A stretch of 64,000 nt of DNA from TMP-86 sp039807285 (lineage in GTDB: Bacteria > Pseudomonadota > Gammaproteobacteria > Steroidobacterales > Steroidobacteraceae). Shown here piece by piece: positions 26,108-35,121 of this stretch. Position 1 is the stretch's first letter. Every line of letters starts with the position of its first letter. The notes under the pieces are model-generated. The model worked only from the letters and a program-made list of their open reading frames with translations. It was not told the origin of the DNA and did no database searches. A program made the translations under genes and the position numbers. Location: assembly GCA_044226785.1 (NCBI GenBank), contig JBGAGK010000016.1, positions 45,923 through 109,922 of the forward strand, written 5' to 3'.

Positions 26108-29065
26108 TCAGTCCGATACGAACAGTGCGTCCTCGCCGAGCACGGCATGAAGCCCTGCGAGGAAGCGGTCGGCATCGGCAAGGTCGATGCACAGGGGCGG
26201 GCGAATCTTGATGACGTTGTGATGCGGACCGTCGGTGCCGGCCAGTATCCCGCGCTCGCACAACCGATTGACCACATAGGCGGCCTCGGCCGCAGCGGGT
26301 TCACGCGTGTGGACATCCCGCACCAGTTCCACGCCCAGAAACAGCCCCATGCCCCGGACGTCGCCGATCAGCCGGTAGCGCTGCTGCAGCTCGCGAAGCC
26401 CTGCCAGCAGGTGTGCGCCTGCGCGTTCGGCATTGGCGGGCAGGGCTTCGTCGCGCAGCACATCGAGCACCGCAAGGCCTGCGGCGCAGGCGACGGGATT
26501 CCCGCCGAAGGTGCTGAAGAATTCCATGCCGTTGTCGAAACCTCGCGCGATCTGCGCCGTGGTCACCAGCGCAGCCAGCGGAAAGGCGTTTCCGATGGGC
26601 TTGCCCAGGACCACCATGTCCGGTACCACGGATTGAGACTCGAATCCCCAGAAATGCCGGCCCAGCCGGCCGAAGCCCACCTGCACCTCATCGGCAATGC
26701 ACAGTCCGCCCGCGGCGCGTACATGTTCGTAGGCATGGGCAAGATAGCCCGGCGGCAACACCACCTGGCCGCCCACACTGGGCAGGGTCTCGGCGATGAA
26801 GGCGGCCGGACGCACGCCGGCCTGGATCAGTGTGGCAAGACGGGCGGCATACCGCTCACCGGCACGGGGGTCGTCGCGCCGGAACTCGCCGCGATAGTCA
26901 TCCGGGATGGGCGCTACATGCACCTCGGGTGATCTGCCGGCGCCACCCGGTCCGTTGAACTTGTAGGGACTGATATCGATCAGCGACTGCGTGTGCCCGT
27001 GATAGGCATGTTCAAGGACGATCACGTCGCGCCGGCCGGTCACGGTCCTCGCCATGCGCAGCGCCAGGTCGTTGGCTTCGCTGGCCGAGTTCAGGAAGTA
27101 GCACACCCGCAAGGGTGAGGGCATCAGCGCCGTCAGGCGTTCGGCATACTCGAGCACAATCGGGTGCAGGTAGCGCGTGTTGGTGTTGAGCAGGGCCAGT
27201 TGCCGGCTCGCGGCTTCGACCACACGCGGGTGACTGTGTCCCACCAGCGGCACATTGTTGAACACATCGAGGTAAGCCCTGCCGTTGCGGTCGTACAGGT
27301 ACTGGCGCCACCCGCGCACGATTTCCAGCGGATGCCGATAGCTCACGGAAAGATTGGGGCCGAGCACCGAGCGGCGTCGCACCAGCGGATCGGAGGCAGA
27401 GGGCCGCGTGAGCGCACCGAACAGGGGTGCCGGGTCGAGCGTCCAGGGAAGCCATCCTTGCGCATCCCCGGCGGGGACTTCGCGGGGCCAGTCCTGGATC
27501 GCGCCCGCTGCTTCGCTGAGCAGGCTGACGCGAAGGTGCGGCAGTGGCAACGACTCGTCCCCGTGTTCGATGTGGCCCAGCACTGCTCCGGCATTGAGGT
27601 GCTGACCCACCTGGAGCGTTTTGCAGGGTTTGAGTCCATCGAGGCGCAGGTGCACACCGCGATCGCCGGCCTGCGAATCCCGGATCGTCAGCGACACACC
27701 GCCCGCGGGCTGAGGTTCCGCACGTTCGATGCGGCCATTCCAGGGCGCGAGAACGGGCGTTCCGCCTCGTGCGAAAACATCCATGCCCAGTTGCGCCCAG
27801 CCACTGCCACCGCTCCCATCCGGCCGCAAGCGGATCTCGCCGTGTGGTGTCACCCGCGGCAGGGAACCCGGCTCATTCAACAGGCCGATGACCCGGCGCG
27901 CCAGAGCGACGGGTTCAAGCGTGGCGGGATCGGCACCCAGCCACAGGCTTCCCACCGACAGATCCAGCGGTTCGACCCGGGATGCCATCAGCGCGTTGCG
28001 CGCCGCGGGCAGCAGGGAAATCACCGGGGCCTGGCCGCAGGCGATGCGCAAACGGGCCAGCGCCCGATCAGGGGACACATCTGCCCATTGCTCAAGCACC
28101 GCCCAGGCCGGCGCCTCACTGATGGTGGCATACGGATCGTCCGGCAGAAGGCGGGCGCGGATCCCTGAGTTCACCACGCTCACGCACAGCCGTGCGGCGA
28201 TCAGCGGGAAGAGCAGCGGCAATTCCTCGGGCGGGATCGGTGCTTGCGCGTGATAGCCCGCCACGACCTCGCTCACCGCGCGCAACGCGTCGGATTCACC
28301 GAATGCCGCATAGGCGCAGGCGATGGCCAGACCCGACAGGGTGATGCCGTGATGCATGTCGCCATAGTCGATGACGCAGACCACGACAGGTGAACCCAGG
28401 GGCGGCGTGGACGTGAGCGTGTTGCATTCGTTGGCATCTGCGTGGATCACGCTCCGTCGCAACGTCGGCAGTGCCGGTGCCACCCGTTCCAGCCAGGGTG
28501 CGAACATCCGTTGCACCAGCGCGCGGCGCCGATGGTCGCGGATTTCATGCCAATGCGCCGTGATCCAGGCTGCGCGGGACGAATCCCATTTCAGCTCACG
28601 ATGCGCTGCCGGATGATCGAAGCTCGCCAGTGCCGCATCGATTGCAGCCACATGGGAGCCGAGGCTGTGCCGCAGGGCGGCATCCCGGGGTTGGGTCTGA
28701 CCATAGGGACGACCCTCGATGAATTGCAGCATCCAGACCAGGCGCTGCTGCCCGTGCTGATCCTCGAAATGGGCGAATCCCCGGCCATCCCGGGTGAGGC
28801 GGACCTGCGGTGCGCCGATCTGAGGCGCGATGCGCGCCAGATGCGACAGCGCCGCGACCTGAAGATCGATCAGCGACGGATCGCGCTCCGGGTGCATGAT
28901 CTTCAGGACGTGCCGTGTGCCGTCGGCAGCCGTGATGCGGAAGTTGTCGTCGTATTCCCCGGGAAGCGGTTCGGCGCTTCCCGCGAATCCGTACAATCGC
29001 CGCACCGCCGTGGCAGCCAGTTCAGGCGATGTACGGGAGCGGGTGAGGTTGTCTGTATCGTGCAT
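26108..29065 (-). CDS. APH-like kinase / degenerate LytM / class III aminotransferase fusion
   Basis: A 985-residue three-module protein. Residues 1 to about 330 form an aminoglycoside-phosphotransferase-like kinase with the catalytic loop HADANECN and the metal motif DYGD. Residues about 420-510 resemble an M23/LytM domain (GMDVFARGGTPVLAP), but the first zinc His is Gln (QLGMD) and the final HxH is HLR, so peptidase activity is unlikely. Residues about 558-985 are a class III PLP aminotransferase with Schiff-base Lys822 (LGKPIGN). The related kinase-aminotransferase pairing in animals handles hydroxylysine and phosphoethanolamine; a kinase then phospholyase or transaminase sequence is inferred. 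The start is ATG 29065, at the APH domain. No signal peptide. Confidence 0.85.
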   Translation of the reverse strand: MHDTDNLTRSRTSPELAATAVRRLYGFAGSAEPLPGEYDDNFRITAADGTRHVLKIMHPERDPSLIDLQVAALSHLARIAPQIGAPQVRLTRDGRGFAHFEDQHGQQRLVWMLQFIEGRPYGQTQPRDAALRHSLGSHVAAIDAALASFDHPAAHRELKWDSSRAAWITAHWHEIRDHRRRALVQRMFAPWLERVAPALPTLRRSVIHADANECNTLTSTPPLGSPVVVCVIDYGDMHHGITLSGLAIACAYAAFGESDALRAVSEVVAGYHAQAPIPPEELPLLFPLIAARLCVSVVNSGIRARLLPDDPYATISEAPAWAVLEQWADVSPDRALARLRIACGQAPVISLLPAARNALMASRVEPLDLSVGSLWLGADPATLEPVALARRVIGLLNEPGSLPRVTPHGEIRLRPDGSGGSGWAQLGMDVFARGGTPVLAPWNGRIERAEPQPAGGVSLTIRDSQAGDRGVHLRLDGLKPCKTLQVGQHLNAGAVLGHIEHGDESLPLPHLRVSLLSEAAGAIQDWPREVPAGDAQGWLPWTLDPAPLFGALTRPSASDPLVRRRSVLGPNLSVSYRHPLEIVRGWRQYLYDRNGRAYLDVFNNVPLVGHSHPRVVEAASRQLALLNTNTRYLHPIVLEYAERLTALMPSPLRVCYFLNSASEANDLALRMARTVTGRRDVIVLEHAYHGHTQSLIDISPYKFNGPGGAGRSPEVHVAPIPDDYRGEFRRDDPRAGERYAARLATLIQAGVRPAAFIAETLPSVGGQVVLPPGYLAHAYEHVRAAGGLCIADEVQVGFGRLGRHFWGFESQSVVPDMVVLGKPIGNAFPLAALVTTAQIARGFDNGMEFFSTFGGNPVACAAGLAVLDVLRDEALPANAERAGAHLLAGLRELQQRYRLIGDVRGMGLFLGVELVRDVHTREPAAAEAAYVVNRLCERGILAGTDGPHHNVIKIRPPLCIDLADADRFLAGLHAVLGEDALFVSD

Positions 29066-29074
29066 GGTGTCCGG

Positions 29075-29080
29075 ATCATA
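29075..29080 (-). promoter_or_regulatory. candidate -10 box (TATGAT) for the fusion gene
   Basis: On the minus strand GGTATGATCCG lies nine bases before the ATG at 29065, and no Shine-Dalgarno separates them, so the message may be nearly leaderless. The same 15-base context recurs upstream of the permease at 47000. No convincing -35 was seen. Confidence 0.3.
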
Positions 29081-29090
29081 CCTGCAGATC

Positions 29091-29113
29091 ACGGCCCGGA
29101 CTTTCCGGGCCGT
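29091..29113. repeat. perfect 10-bp inverted repeat in the divergent intergenic region
   Basis: ACGGCCCGGA and TCCGGGCCGT flank a three-base spacer. It lies 26 bases upstream of the fusion gene and about 95 bases upstream of the divergent tetR-type gene. It could be an operator for that regulator or a hairpin. It lacks a T-tract, so it is not a terminator. Confidence 0.45.
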
Positions 29114-29207
29114 CGGGGCCGCTGCCCATTTGACACCCGGGTGGAGGGGGAAGTAGTGTTGACCAGAAAAATATAGCGCCCTCGAATTGACTATTTTTTT
29201 AATTGCC

Positions 29208-29837
29208 ATGGGACGTCGCGAAGAACAGAAGAAGCACCGGCGCACCCTCATGCTCGAAGCTGCACACCGGCTGTTCGAGCGCCAGGGCTACGACCGCACG
29301 ACCTTCGACCAGATCGCTGCAGCCGCCGGCGTGGGCGTGGCCACGGTGTACAAGTACTTCGATTCCAAGGAGGGCATCGTGGTCGCATTGTTGCGGCCCG
29401 ACCTGCAGCGGATCCTTTCGGCCGGACAGCAGGTGATCGACCGGCTGGCGCGGGATCCGGCCCGGTCGATGGTGCAGCTCCTGGCGGCCTATGCTTCGCT
29501 CAGTGGCGGCAACTGGTCCAGCCGCGAGCTGTTGCGCCTGACGGTATTTCCGGGGCTGGACCACGACGGACTGATATCCGCGTTCGTGCGCGAGGCGGAT
29601 GCGGCTACACAGGCGCAGATCAGCGAGCTGCTCCGGCGCCAGCGCGCGGCGGGCCTCCTCAATCCGCGGGTGCCCATCGCTGATGCCGTCGCCGTGATCT
29701 TTGCCCTGCTGAACCAGCAGTTCGGCGAGTTCCTCTATGGCAAGCGCATCAGCCATCGCCGCATGCTCACCCAGCTTGCGCGCCGCGTGCGGCTGGTATT
29801 CGATGACTGGCGCGCAAAACCCTCCCGAGGAGGTTGA
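29208..29837 (+). CDS. TetR/AcrR-family transcriptional regulator
   Basis: A one-component DNA-binding regulator of 209 residues. The N-terminal helix-turn-helix is clear (TFDQIAAAAGVGVATVYKYFDSKEGI, residues ~28-53). The C-terminal ligand domain is not assignable to a known effector. The ATG at 29208 is chosen since the protein begins GRREEQKKHRR, the usual basic arm. It lies five bases before the quinoprotein dehydrogenase start and is divergent from the fusion gene, so either or both may be its targets. Confidence 0.9.
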   Translation: MGRREEQKKHRRTLMLEAAHRLFERQGYDRTTFDQIAAAAGVGVATVYKYFDSKEGIVVALLRPDLQRILSAGQQVIDRLARDPARSMVQLLAAYASLSGGNWSSRELLRLTVFPGLDHDGLISAFVREADAATQAQISELLRRQRAAGLLNPRVPIADAVAVIFALLNQQFGEFLYGKRISHRRMLTQLARRVRLVFDDWRAKPSRGG

Positions 29838-29841
29838 GGTG

Positions 29842-31995
29842 ATGATGAATCGATGGGCCAGGATCGCGGTGGTTCTGTCGGCGGGGTGTGTGGCGGCATT
29901 CGGGGCGGGCGCACGGGATGTCGACGCACAGCGCTTGCATCATGCAACACAGGAGCCGGCGCAGTGGTTCACGGGCGGGCGGGATGCCGGCGGTACCTAT
30001 TACTCGCCCCTGTCACGCATCAACGCAGACAACGTGGATCGGCTGGGATTCGCCTGGGAATACCGGCCAGGTACCCATCGGGGACTGCAGGCGACGCCCA
30101 TCGTGGTCGACGGCCGCATGTACACCTCCGGAAACTGGGGGCGCGTGTATGCCCTGGATGCCCGAACGGGAGCCGAACTGTGGACTTATGACCCCAGACC
30201 CGACATGCAATGGAGCCGGTATGCCTGCTGCGATGTGGTCAACCGGGGCTTGGCGCTGTGGAAGGGGAAGGTGTATGTCGGATCCACCGATGGATTCCTG
30301 CATGCGCTGGATGCGCGCGACGGCCGGCTGATCTGGAAGGTCGATACCCTGAAACCCGAGGATCGGGCACGACACGCTCCCTACACGATCTCCGGCGCAC
30401 CTCAGATCGCCGGCCGGGTCGTGGTCATCGGCAATGGAGGAGCAGATTTTGGCGTGCGTGGCTATGTCAGTGCCTATGATCTGGACACGGGCAAGCTGGC
30501 GTGGCGTTTCTACCTGGTGCCAAGGGATCCGAGACTCGGGCCACAGGACCAGCCGGATCTCGAGCAGGCCGTGAAGAGCTGGGATGAGCACGGCGACTGG
30601 TCGCTCGGCGCGGGTGGTACGGCGTGGGATGGCACGGCCTACGATCCGGATCTCGACCTCGTGTACGTGGGAACCGGCAACGCCTCGCCCTACAGCTGGA
30701 AGGAACGATCGCCTCGTGGTGGCGACAACCTGTACCTGGCCTCGATCGTGGCCATCCACGCGCGCACCGGGAAACTCGCGTGGTATTTCCAGGAAGTTCC
30801 GGGAGAGAACTGGGACTACACGTCCACCGCCAAGATGATCCTGGCCGATCTGGACATCGACGGCCGGACGCGCAAGGTGCTGATGCACGCACCCAAGAAC
30901 GGCATCTTCTACGTGCTCGACCGGACCGATGGCGGGTTCATCAGCGGCAAGCCCTTCACTTACGTCAACTGGACCACGGGTCTCGATCCGAAGACCGGCC
31001 GGCCCGCACGCAGCCCGGCGGCCGACTACACCACCGGCGCGAAGCTCATCGTGCCCGGCATGTCGGGCGCGCATAACTGGATGCCCATGTCCTACAGTGG
31101 GCTCACGCATCTGGTGTACATCCCGGTCATCGAGGCGCCCTGGGTGTTCTTCGATACCAGCAAGTCGCGGGTCGGGTCGATCGACGGACAGTTCACCGTG
31201 GCCAGCGTGCCGCCCGAATACTACGATCCGGCAGGCATGGCACCGTTGTTCGGACCGCTCCCGCCGCTTGCGCAACTGGACAAGGATGTGCGCACACCCA
31301 TCAGGACCGGTGGGCGGGTCCGTGCCTGGGATCCGGTGCGTCAGATCGCCGTGTGGGAGCAACCGGGTGCCGGGTTCTGGGATGGCGGCATTCTTTCCAC
31401 CGGCGGCAACCTGGTCATCCGGGGCGATTCAGCCGGCTTTCTGAACGTGTATGCCTCGGATACCGGACACCCCCTCAAGCGGATCGATGTCGGTACCGCG
31501 ATCATGGCAGCACCCTGCACCTACGAAGTGGATGGCGTGCAGTACGTAGCGGTGATGGCTGGTTTCGGAGGCGGTGGCGCCGGGGTGCCCTTTGCGCCCG
31601 ACAGCGCAGCCTTCCGATATGGCAACGAGGGACGGATCGTGGCCTTCAGGCTCGACGGCCGCGCCGTCCCCGTGCCGCCATTGCAGGCCGACATCCCATT
31701 CCCCAGACCACCGCCGCGCGCGGGGACTGCTGAACGGATCTCCCATGGCGAGGTGCTCTACACACGGCATTGTGCCCGTTGCCATGTGATGGGCCGCGGC
31801 CTGATTCCCGACCTTCGCCGCCTGAAGCCCGAACTGCATCCGCTTTTCGCGGACATCGTGCTGAAAGGGCTCCTGCGGCAACTCGGCATGGGGAGCTTTG
31901 CGGATGTACTCGGGCCTGATGATGTGCGGGACATCCACGACTTCATCATCGACCAGTCCTGGGCGGCCTACGATGCGCAGGGCAGCAAGCACTGA
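29842..31995 (+). CDS. PQQ-dependent quinohemoprotein alcohol dehydrogenase (type II-like)
   Basis: A periplasmic dehydrogenase of 717 residues that oxidises alcohols and passes electrons to its own haem c. A signal peptide is followed by an eight-bladed PQQ propeller with the vicinal disulfide pair C129/C130 (YACCDVVNRG), then a C-terminal cytochrome c domain with CARCH (C644, C647, H648). The ATG at 29842 follows GAGGAGG; the next codon is also ATG. No PQQ synthesis genes lie in the window. The adjacent TetR gene is probably its regulator. The substrate is not predictable. Confidence 0.92.
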   Translation: MMNRWARIAVVLSAGCVAAFGAGARDVDAQRLHHATQEPAQWFTGGRDAGGTYYSPLSRINADNVDRLGFAWEYRPGTHRGLQATPIVVDGRMYTSGNWGRVYALDARTGAELWTYDPRPDMQWSRYACCDVVNRGLALWKGKVYVGSTDGFLHALDARDGRLIWKVDTLKPEDRARHAPYTISGAPQIAGRVVVIGNGGADFGVRGYVSAYDLDTGKLAWRFYLVPRDPRLGPQDQPDLEQAVKSWDEHGDWSLGAGGTAWDGTAYDPDLDLVYVGTGNASPYSWKERSPRGGDNLYLASIVAIHARTGKLAWYFQEVPGENWDYTSTAKMILADLDIDGRTRKVLMHAPKNGIFYVLDRTDGGFISGKPFTYVNWTTGLDPKTGRPARSPAADYTTGAKLIVPGMSGAHNWMPMSYSGLTHLVYIPVIEAPWVFFDTSKSRVGSIDGQFTVASVPPEYYDPAGMAPLFGPLPPLAQLDKDVRTPIRTGGRVRAWDPVRQIAVWEQPGAGFWDGGILSTGGNLVIRGDSAGFLNVYASDTGHPLKRIDVGTAIMAAPCTYEVDGVQYVAVMAGFGGGGAGVPFAPDSAAFRYGNEGRIVAFRLDGRAVPVPPLQADIPFPRPPPRAGTAERISHGEVLYTRHCARCHVMGRGLIPDLRRLKPELHPLFADIVLKGLLRQLGMGSFADVLGPDDVRDIHDFIIDQSWAAYDAQGSKH

Positions 31996-32026
31996 GTCCG
32001 CACAAGCAGGAGATGCAGGTGTCCTG

Positions 32027-33718
32027 TCAGGTGGCCGATGGGGCAACCTGGTTGCGGCCAGCGCGTTTGGCTGAATACACCGCGGCATCTGCCTGTGCGA
32101 TCAGCGCCTCACCCCAGGAGCCCGTTTCGTTGCTGGCCGCAAGGCCGATGCTGCAGGTCAGCCTGATGGGCGCGCCGTAGCCGTCGACCACGGTATCCTG
32201 CACGCGTTGCCGGATACGTTCGGCGATGGGATGCGCCGCGGCGGCATCGGCGCCGCTGAGCATCACCACGAATTCCTCTCCGCCCCAGCGACCGACGACA
32301 TCGGACTGGCGCAGCTCAGCCTGGATCGGCTCCATGATGGCGCGCAGACACGCATCGCCTGCCTGATGCCCGAACGAATCGTTGATGAGCTTGAAGTGAT
32401 CCAGATCGATGAACAGGATGGAGATGGGCAGGCCCCGTGCACGGGCCATCACGCTTGCGGCATCGAGGTGCTGGATCAGTGAGCGCCGGTTCAGCATACC
32501 GGTCAACGGGTCGATCTGGGCATTCCGGCGCGCTTCCATGAGCGCCAGGCGTTGATCACGAAGGTGGTCGGCTACTCCCAGCGCGGTGAGCACCGCGGCC
32601 AGCGCCATCGAGCCGGGCAGGATGAAATAGTAAAGCGCCTGTCCCGCATCTTCGCTGGCATGGGCCAGGAGCAGCGCCGTGGTGGCGATGGTGCTGGCGG
32701 CGAGCAGGAACCAGGCGATCAGGAACCATCCGGCAGCGCGGCTTCCGCGGCGCCAGGCGAGCAGTGAGACGGCGATCGTCAGAGCCGTGCCAGACAGGAA
32801 CAACCCGTTGCCGACTGCATTGACGAGCGGACCGAGACCGATGCTCTTGGCGGCATTGGCCAGGGTGATCAGCACGAACCCGGCGGCCAGCCAGCCATAG
32901 ATGACATGAATGCGCGGCCACAGGTTGCGCAGGTTCAGAAGATCGCGCACGAACAGACAGGTCACTGCACCGCTGAGACCGGCTGGTATGTTCCAGGCAT
33001 GCGAACCCAGCGGTGAGGCCAGGGACAATCCCGGCCAGTCAAAACCTTCGCCGCTGAGATAGACCAGATACAGTCCCTGCAGGAAGAACAGCCCTGCGTA
33101 CAAGCCGAACAGCCGGTCCCGGAGGACGAGCCAGATCAGCAATGCGGAGCCTGCCATGGCGGTGAGCGCGCCGAACGCAAGGGCGATGGGGCGGCTGCGC
33201 CGATCATGACGGGCGAGCACCGCACTCAGGGTGGATATGGTGGGTCGCAGTTCCGACCAGCCGGCGCCGGCGGCCATGACCTTCAGGTACAGGGACGCAT
33301 TCGCGATGACTCCGCCCGGCAATGGAAACACCTGATCATGCGTGCCCTTGAACGCCGGGACTTCCGTGGCAGGCCTCAGCGGCAGCAGCTCGCTGCCGTG
33401 CTGCAGAAAGGCATGCACTTCGCTCGTGCGTGCCTTGTGCACCACCAGCACTGGATTGTCCGAGGCCGCAAGGTCCCTGCTGGCACGCAGTCGAACCCAC
33501 TGCTGGCCGGGGGCGGTGACGGGCAGATTTCCCACGGCGGGTACGAACCGTGAGCCCTGTCGAATCACGTCGCTCGCCGACAGCGCGCCTGCCGGGTCCG
33601 GCAGCACGGCCATTTCCGCGGCCGGGGCGGTCGAAAACGCGATGGCCTGTCCGACGCAGCCTGACATCAGCGCAGCGGCGATGCTCCGCATCCAACCCCG
33701 ACAACCCTGCTTCTTCAC
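32027..33718 (-). CDS. 7TMR-DISM membrane diguanylate cyclase (GGDEF)
   Basis: Makes the second messenger c-di-GMP. The 563-residue protein has a signal sequence, an extracytoplasmic 7TMR-DISM-like beta domain (residues ~40-180), seven predicted hydrophobic helices (residues ~190-390) and a C-terminal GGDEF domain. The catalytic motif is GGEEF, preceded at the right distance by the inhibitory-site motif RQSD, so product inhibition is likely. The start is GTG at 33718. TATGAT on this strand at 33749-33744 is a possible -10. It is convergent with the quinoprotein gene. Confidence 0.93.
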   Translation of the reverse strand: MKKQGCRGWMRSIAAALMSGCVGQAIAFSTAPAAEMAVLPDPAGALSASDVIRQGSRFVPAVGNLPVTAPGQQWVRLRASRDLAASDNPVLVVHKARTSEVHAFLQHGSELLPLRPATEVPAFKGTHDQVFPLPGGVIANASLYLKVMAAGAGWSELRPTISTLSAVLARHDRRSRPIALAFGALTAMAGSALLIWLVLRDRLFGLYAGLFFLQGLYLVYLSGEGFDWPGLSLASPLGSHAWNIPAGLSGAVTCLFVRDLLNLRNLWPRIHVIYGWLAAGFVLITLANAAKSIGLGPLVNAVGNGLFLSGTALTIAVSLLAWRRGSRAAGWFLIAWFLLAASTIATTALLLAHASEDAGQALYYFILPGSMALAAVLTALGVADHLRDQRLALMEARRNAQIDPLTGMLNRRSLIQHLDAASVMARARGLPISILFIDLDHFKLINDSFGHQAGDACLRAIMEPIQAELRQSDVVGRWGGEEFVVMLSGADAAAAHPIAERIRQRVQDTVVDGYGAPIRLTCSIGLAASNETGSWGEALIAQADAAVYSAKRAGRNQVAPSAT

Positions 33719-33777
33719 GCGGCCTCATGCTGGCTTTTTCGCCATCATACCGCCCGGCCCCGGGTGGTGCTCGCGCG

Positions 33778-35121
33778 TCAGTTGATTCCGCCCAGCGCCG
33801 CGCGAACGCTGTCCGCGAACAACCCGACGATTTCCTGGAGCTGCTCCCGGGTGGTGATGTAGGGCGGGGCCAGGATCACGCCATCGCCGCATGTGCCGTC
33901 GACATTGCCCGAGATGGGGTAACACATCAGTCCCCGGGCAATGCCCTGCCTGCCGATGCGGGCCGACAGGGTCAGCGCGGGATCGAATGGCGTGCGGGTG
34001 GCGCGGTCCCGGACGAATTCCACACCGACAAAAAACCCCCGACCGCGGATATCGCCGACAGCCTCGATGCCGCCCAGGGCCTCGCCGAGGAGCGCTTTCA
34101 GATATTCGCCTTCCGATCTCACCCGCGCGAGCAGTCCATCGCGCTGCACGATCCGTTGCACGGCGACTCCTGCCGCGCAGGCGGCCGTGTGGCCGGTGAA
34201 GGTGTGCCCGGTCAGGGGTCCCCCGTCATGCTGCACGATCTGCCGATGGATGCGCTCGTGGTACACGGCGGCGCCCAGGGGCAGGTAGCCGCCACCCAGG
34301 CCCTTGGCGATGGACATGATGTCCGGAACCACACCGTCGTGTTCCAGTGCCCGCCAGGTGCCGCAGCGGCCCGAGCCGCACATGACCTCATCGGCGATCA
34401 TCAGCACGCCATGCCGTGTGCAGACCTCACGTATCCGCTGCGCATACCCGGGCGGCGCCGGGACCACGCAGCCCGCCGCACCCACCACCGGTTCGAAGAT
34501 GAAGGCGGCGACATTGTGCGCACCGAGCTTGAGGATTTCCTCTTCGAGTTCCGCTGCGCCATGTTCCGCGAGCCTCGATACCTCGACGCCGGCTGGTGGC
34601 CGGTATTCGTTCACGGTCGAAAGAAATGAGGCGGGAATCAGCGCGCCTTCGAAGGGAGCGCGGCGGCTGGCGAAGTCCGACACCGACAGGGCGCCCAGGG
34701 TGTTGCCGTGCCAGGAGCGCCGGCGCGCGATGAAGCGGCGGCGGGAGGGCTCGCCGCTGGCGCTATGGAACTGCAGCGCAAGCTTCAGGGCCGATTCCAC
34801 GGCCTCCGAACCGCCGGACACGAAGACGATGCCATCGAGGCCGTGGCCGCATTGGCGCGCGATGTGTTCGCTCAACTCATCGACCGCATCGCTGGTGAAG
34901 CTGTAGCGATAGCCATGCGCGATCCGTTCGAGCTGCCTGCAGATTGCCTCGTTCACCTCCGGATGGGCGTGCCCCAGGCAATACACCGCGGGGCCGCCGG
35001 AGGCGTCGATATAACGCTTCCCGGTGGTGTCGAAGACGTGGATGCCGCGGCCGTAGTCCACGTGTGGCAGGGCTCCCCGGGTGCTGGCATCCGCGGCCCA
35101 GGAGTTGGCAACTCGCTTCAT
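33778..35121 (-). CDS. class III (omega-) aminotransferase
   Basis: PLP-dependent aminotransferase of 447 residues. The Schiff-base lysine is Lys273 (SIAKGLGGGYLPLG), and ADEVMCGSGRCG contains the PLP-contacting aspartate. Class III enzymes act on omega-amino groups or on beta-amino acids. The start ATG overlaps the upstream permease stop by four bases, so iclR, permease and this gene form one operon. In context it probably converts the imported amine or amino acid to a semialdehyde or oxo acid. The exact substrate is unknown. Confidence 0.92.
   Translation of the reverse strand: MKRVANSWAADASTRGALPHVDYGRGIHVFDTTGKRYIDASGGPAVYCLGHAHPEVNEAICRQLERIAHGYRYSFTSDAVDELSEHIARQCGHGLDGIVFVSGGSEAVESALKLALQFHSASGEPSRRRFIARRRSWHGNTLGALSVSDFASRRAPFEGALIPASFLSTVNEYRPPAGVEVSRLAEHGAAELEEEILKLGAHNVAAFIFEPVVGAAGCVVPAPPGYAQRIREVCTRHGVLMIADEVMCGSGRCGTWRALEHDGVVPDIMSIAKGLGGGYLPLGAAVYHERIHRQIVQHDGGPLTGHTFTGHTAACAAGVAVQRIVQRDGLLARVRSEGEYLKALLGEALGGIEAVGDIRGRGFFVGVEFVRDRATRTPFDPALTLSARIGRQGIARGLMCYPISGNVDGTCGDGVILAPPYITTREQLQEIVGLFADSVRAALGGIN

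Noticed and set aside
27600..27840. Active M23 peptidase within the fusion protein
   Set aside because: The first zinc His is Gln and the last is Arg, so a catalytic metal site is not expected.
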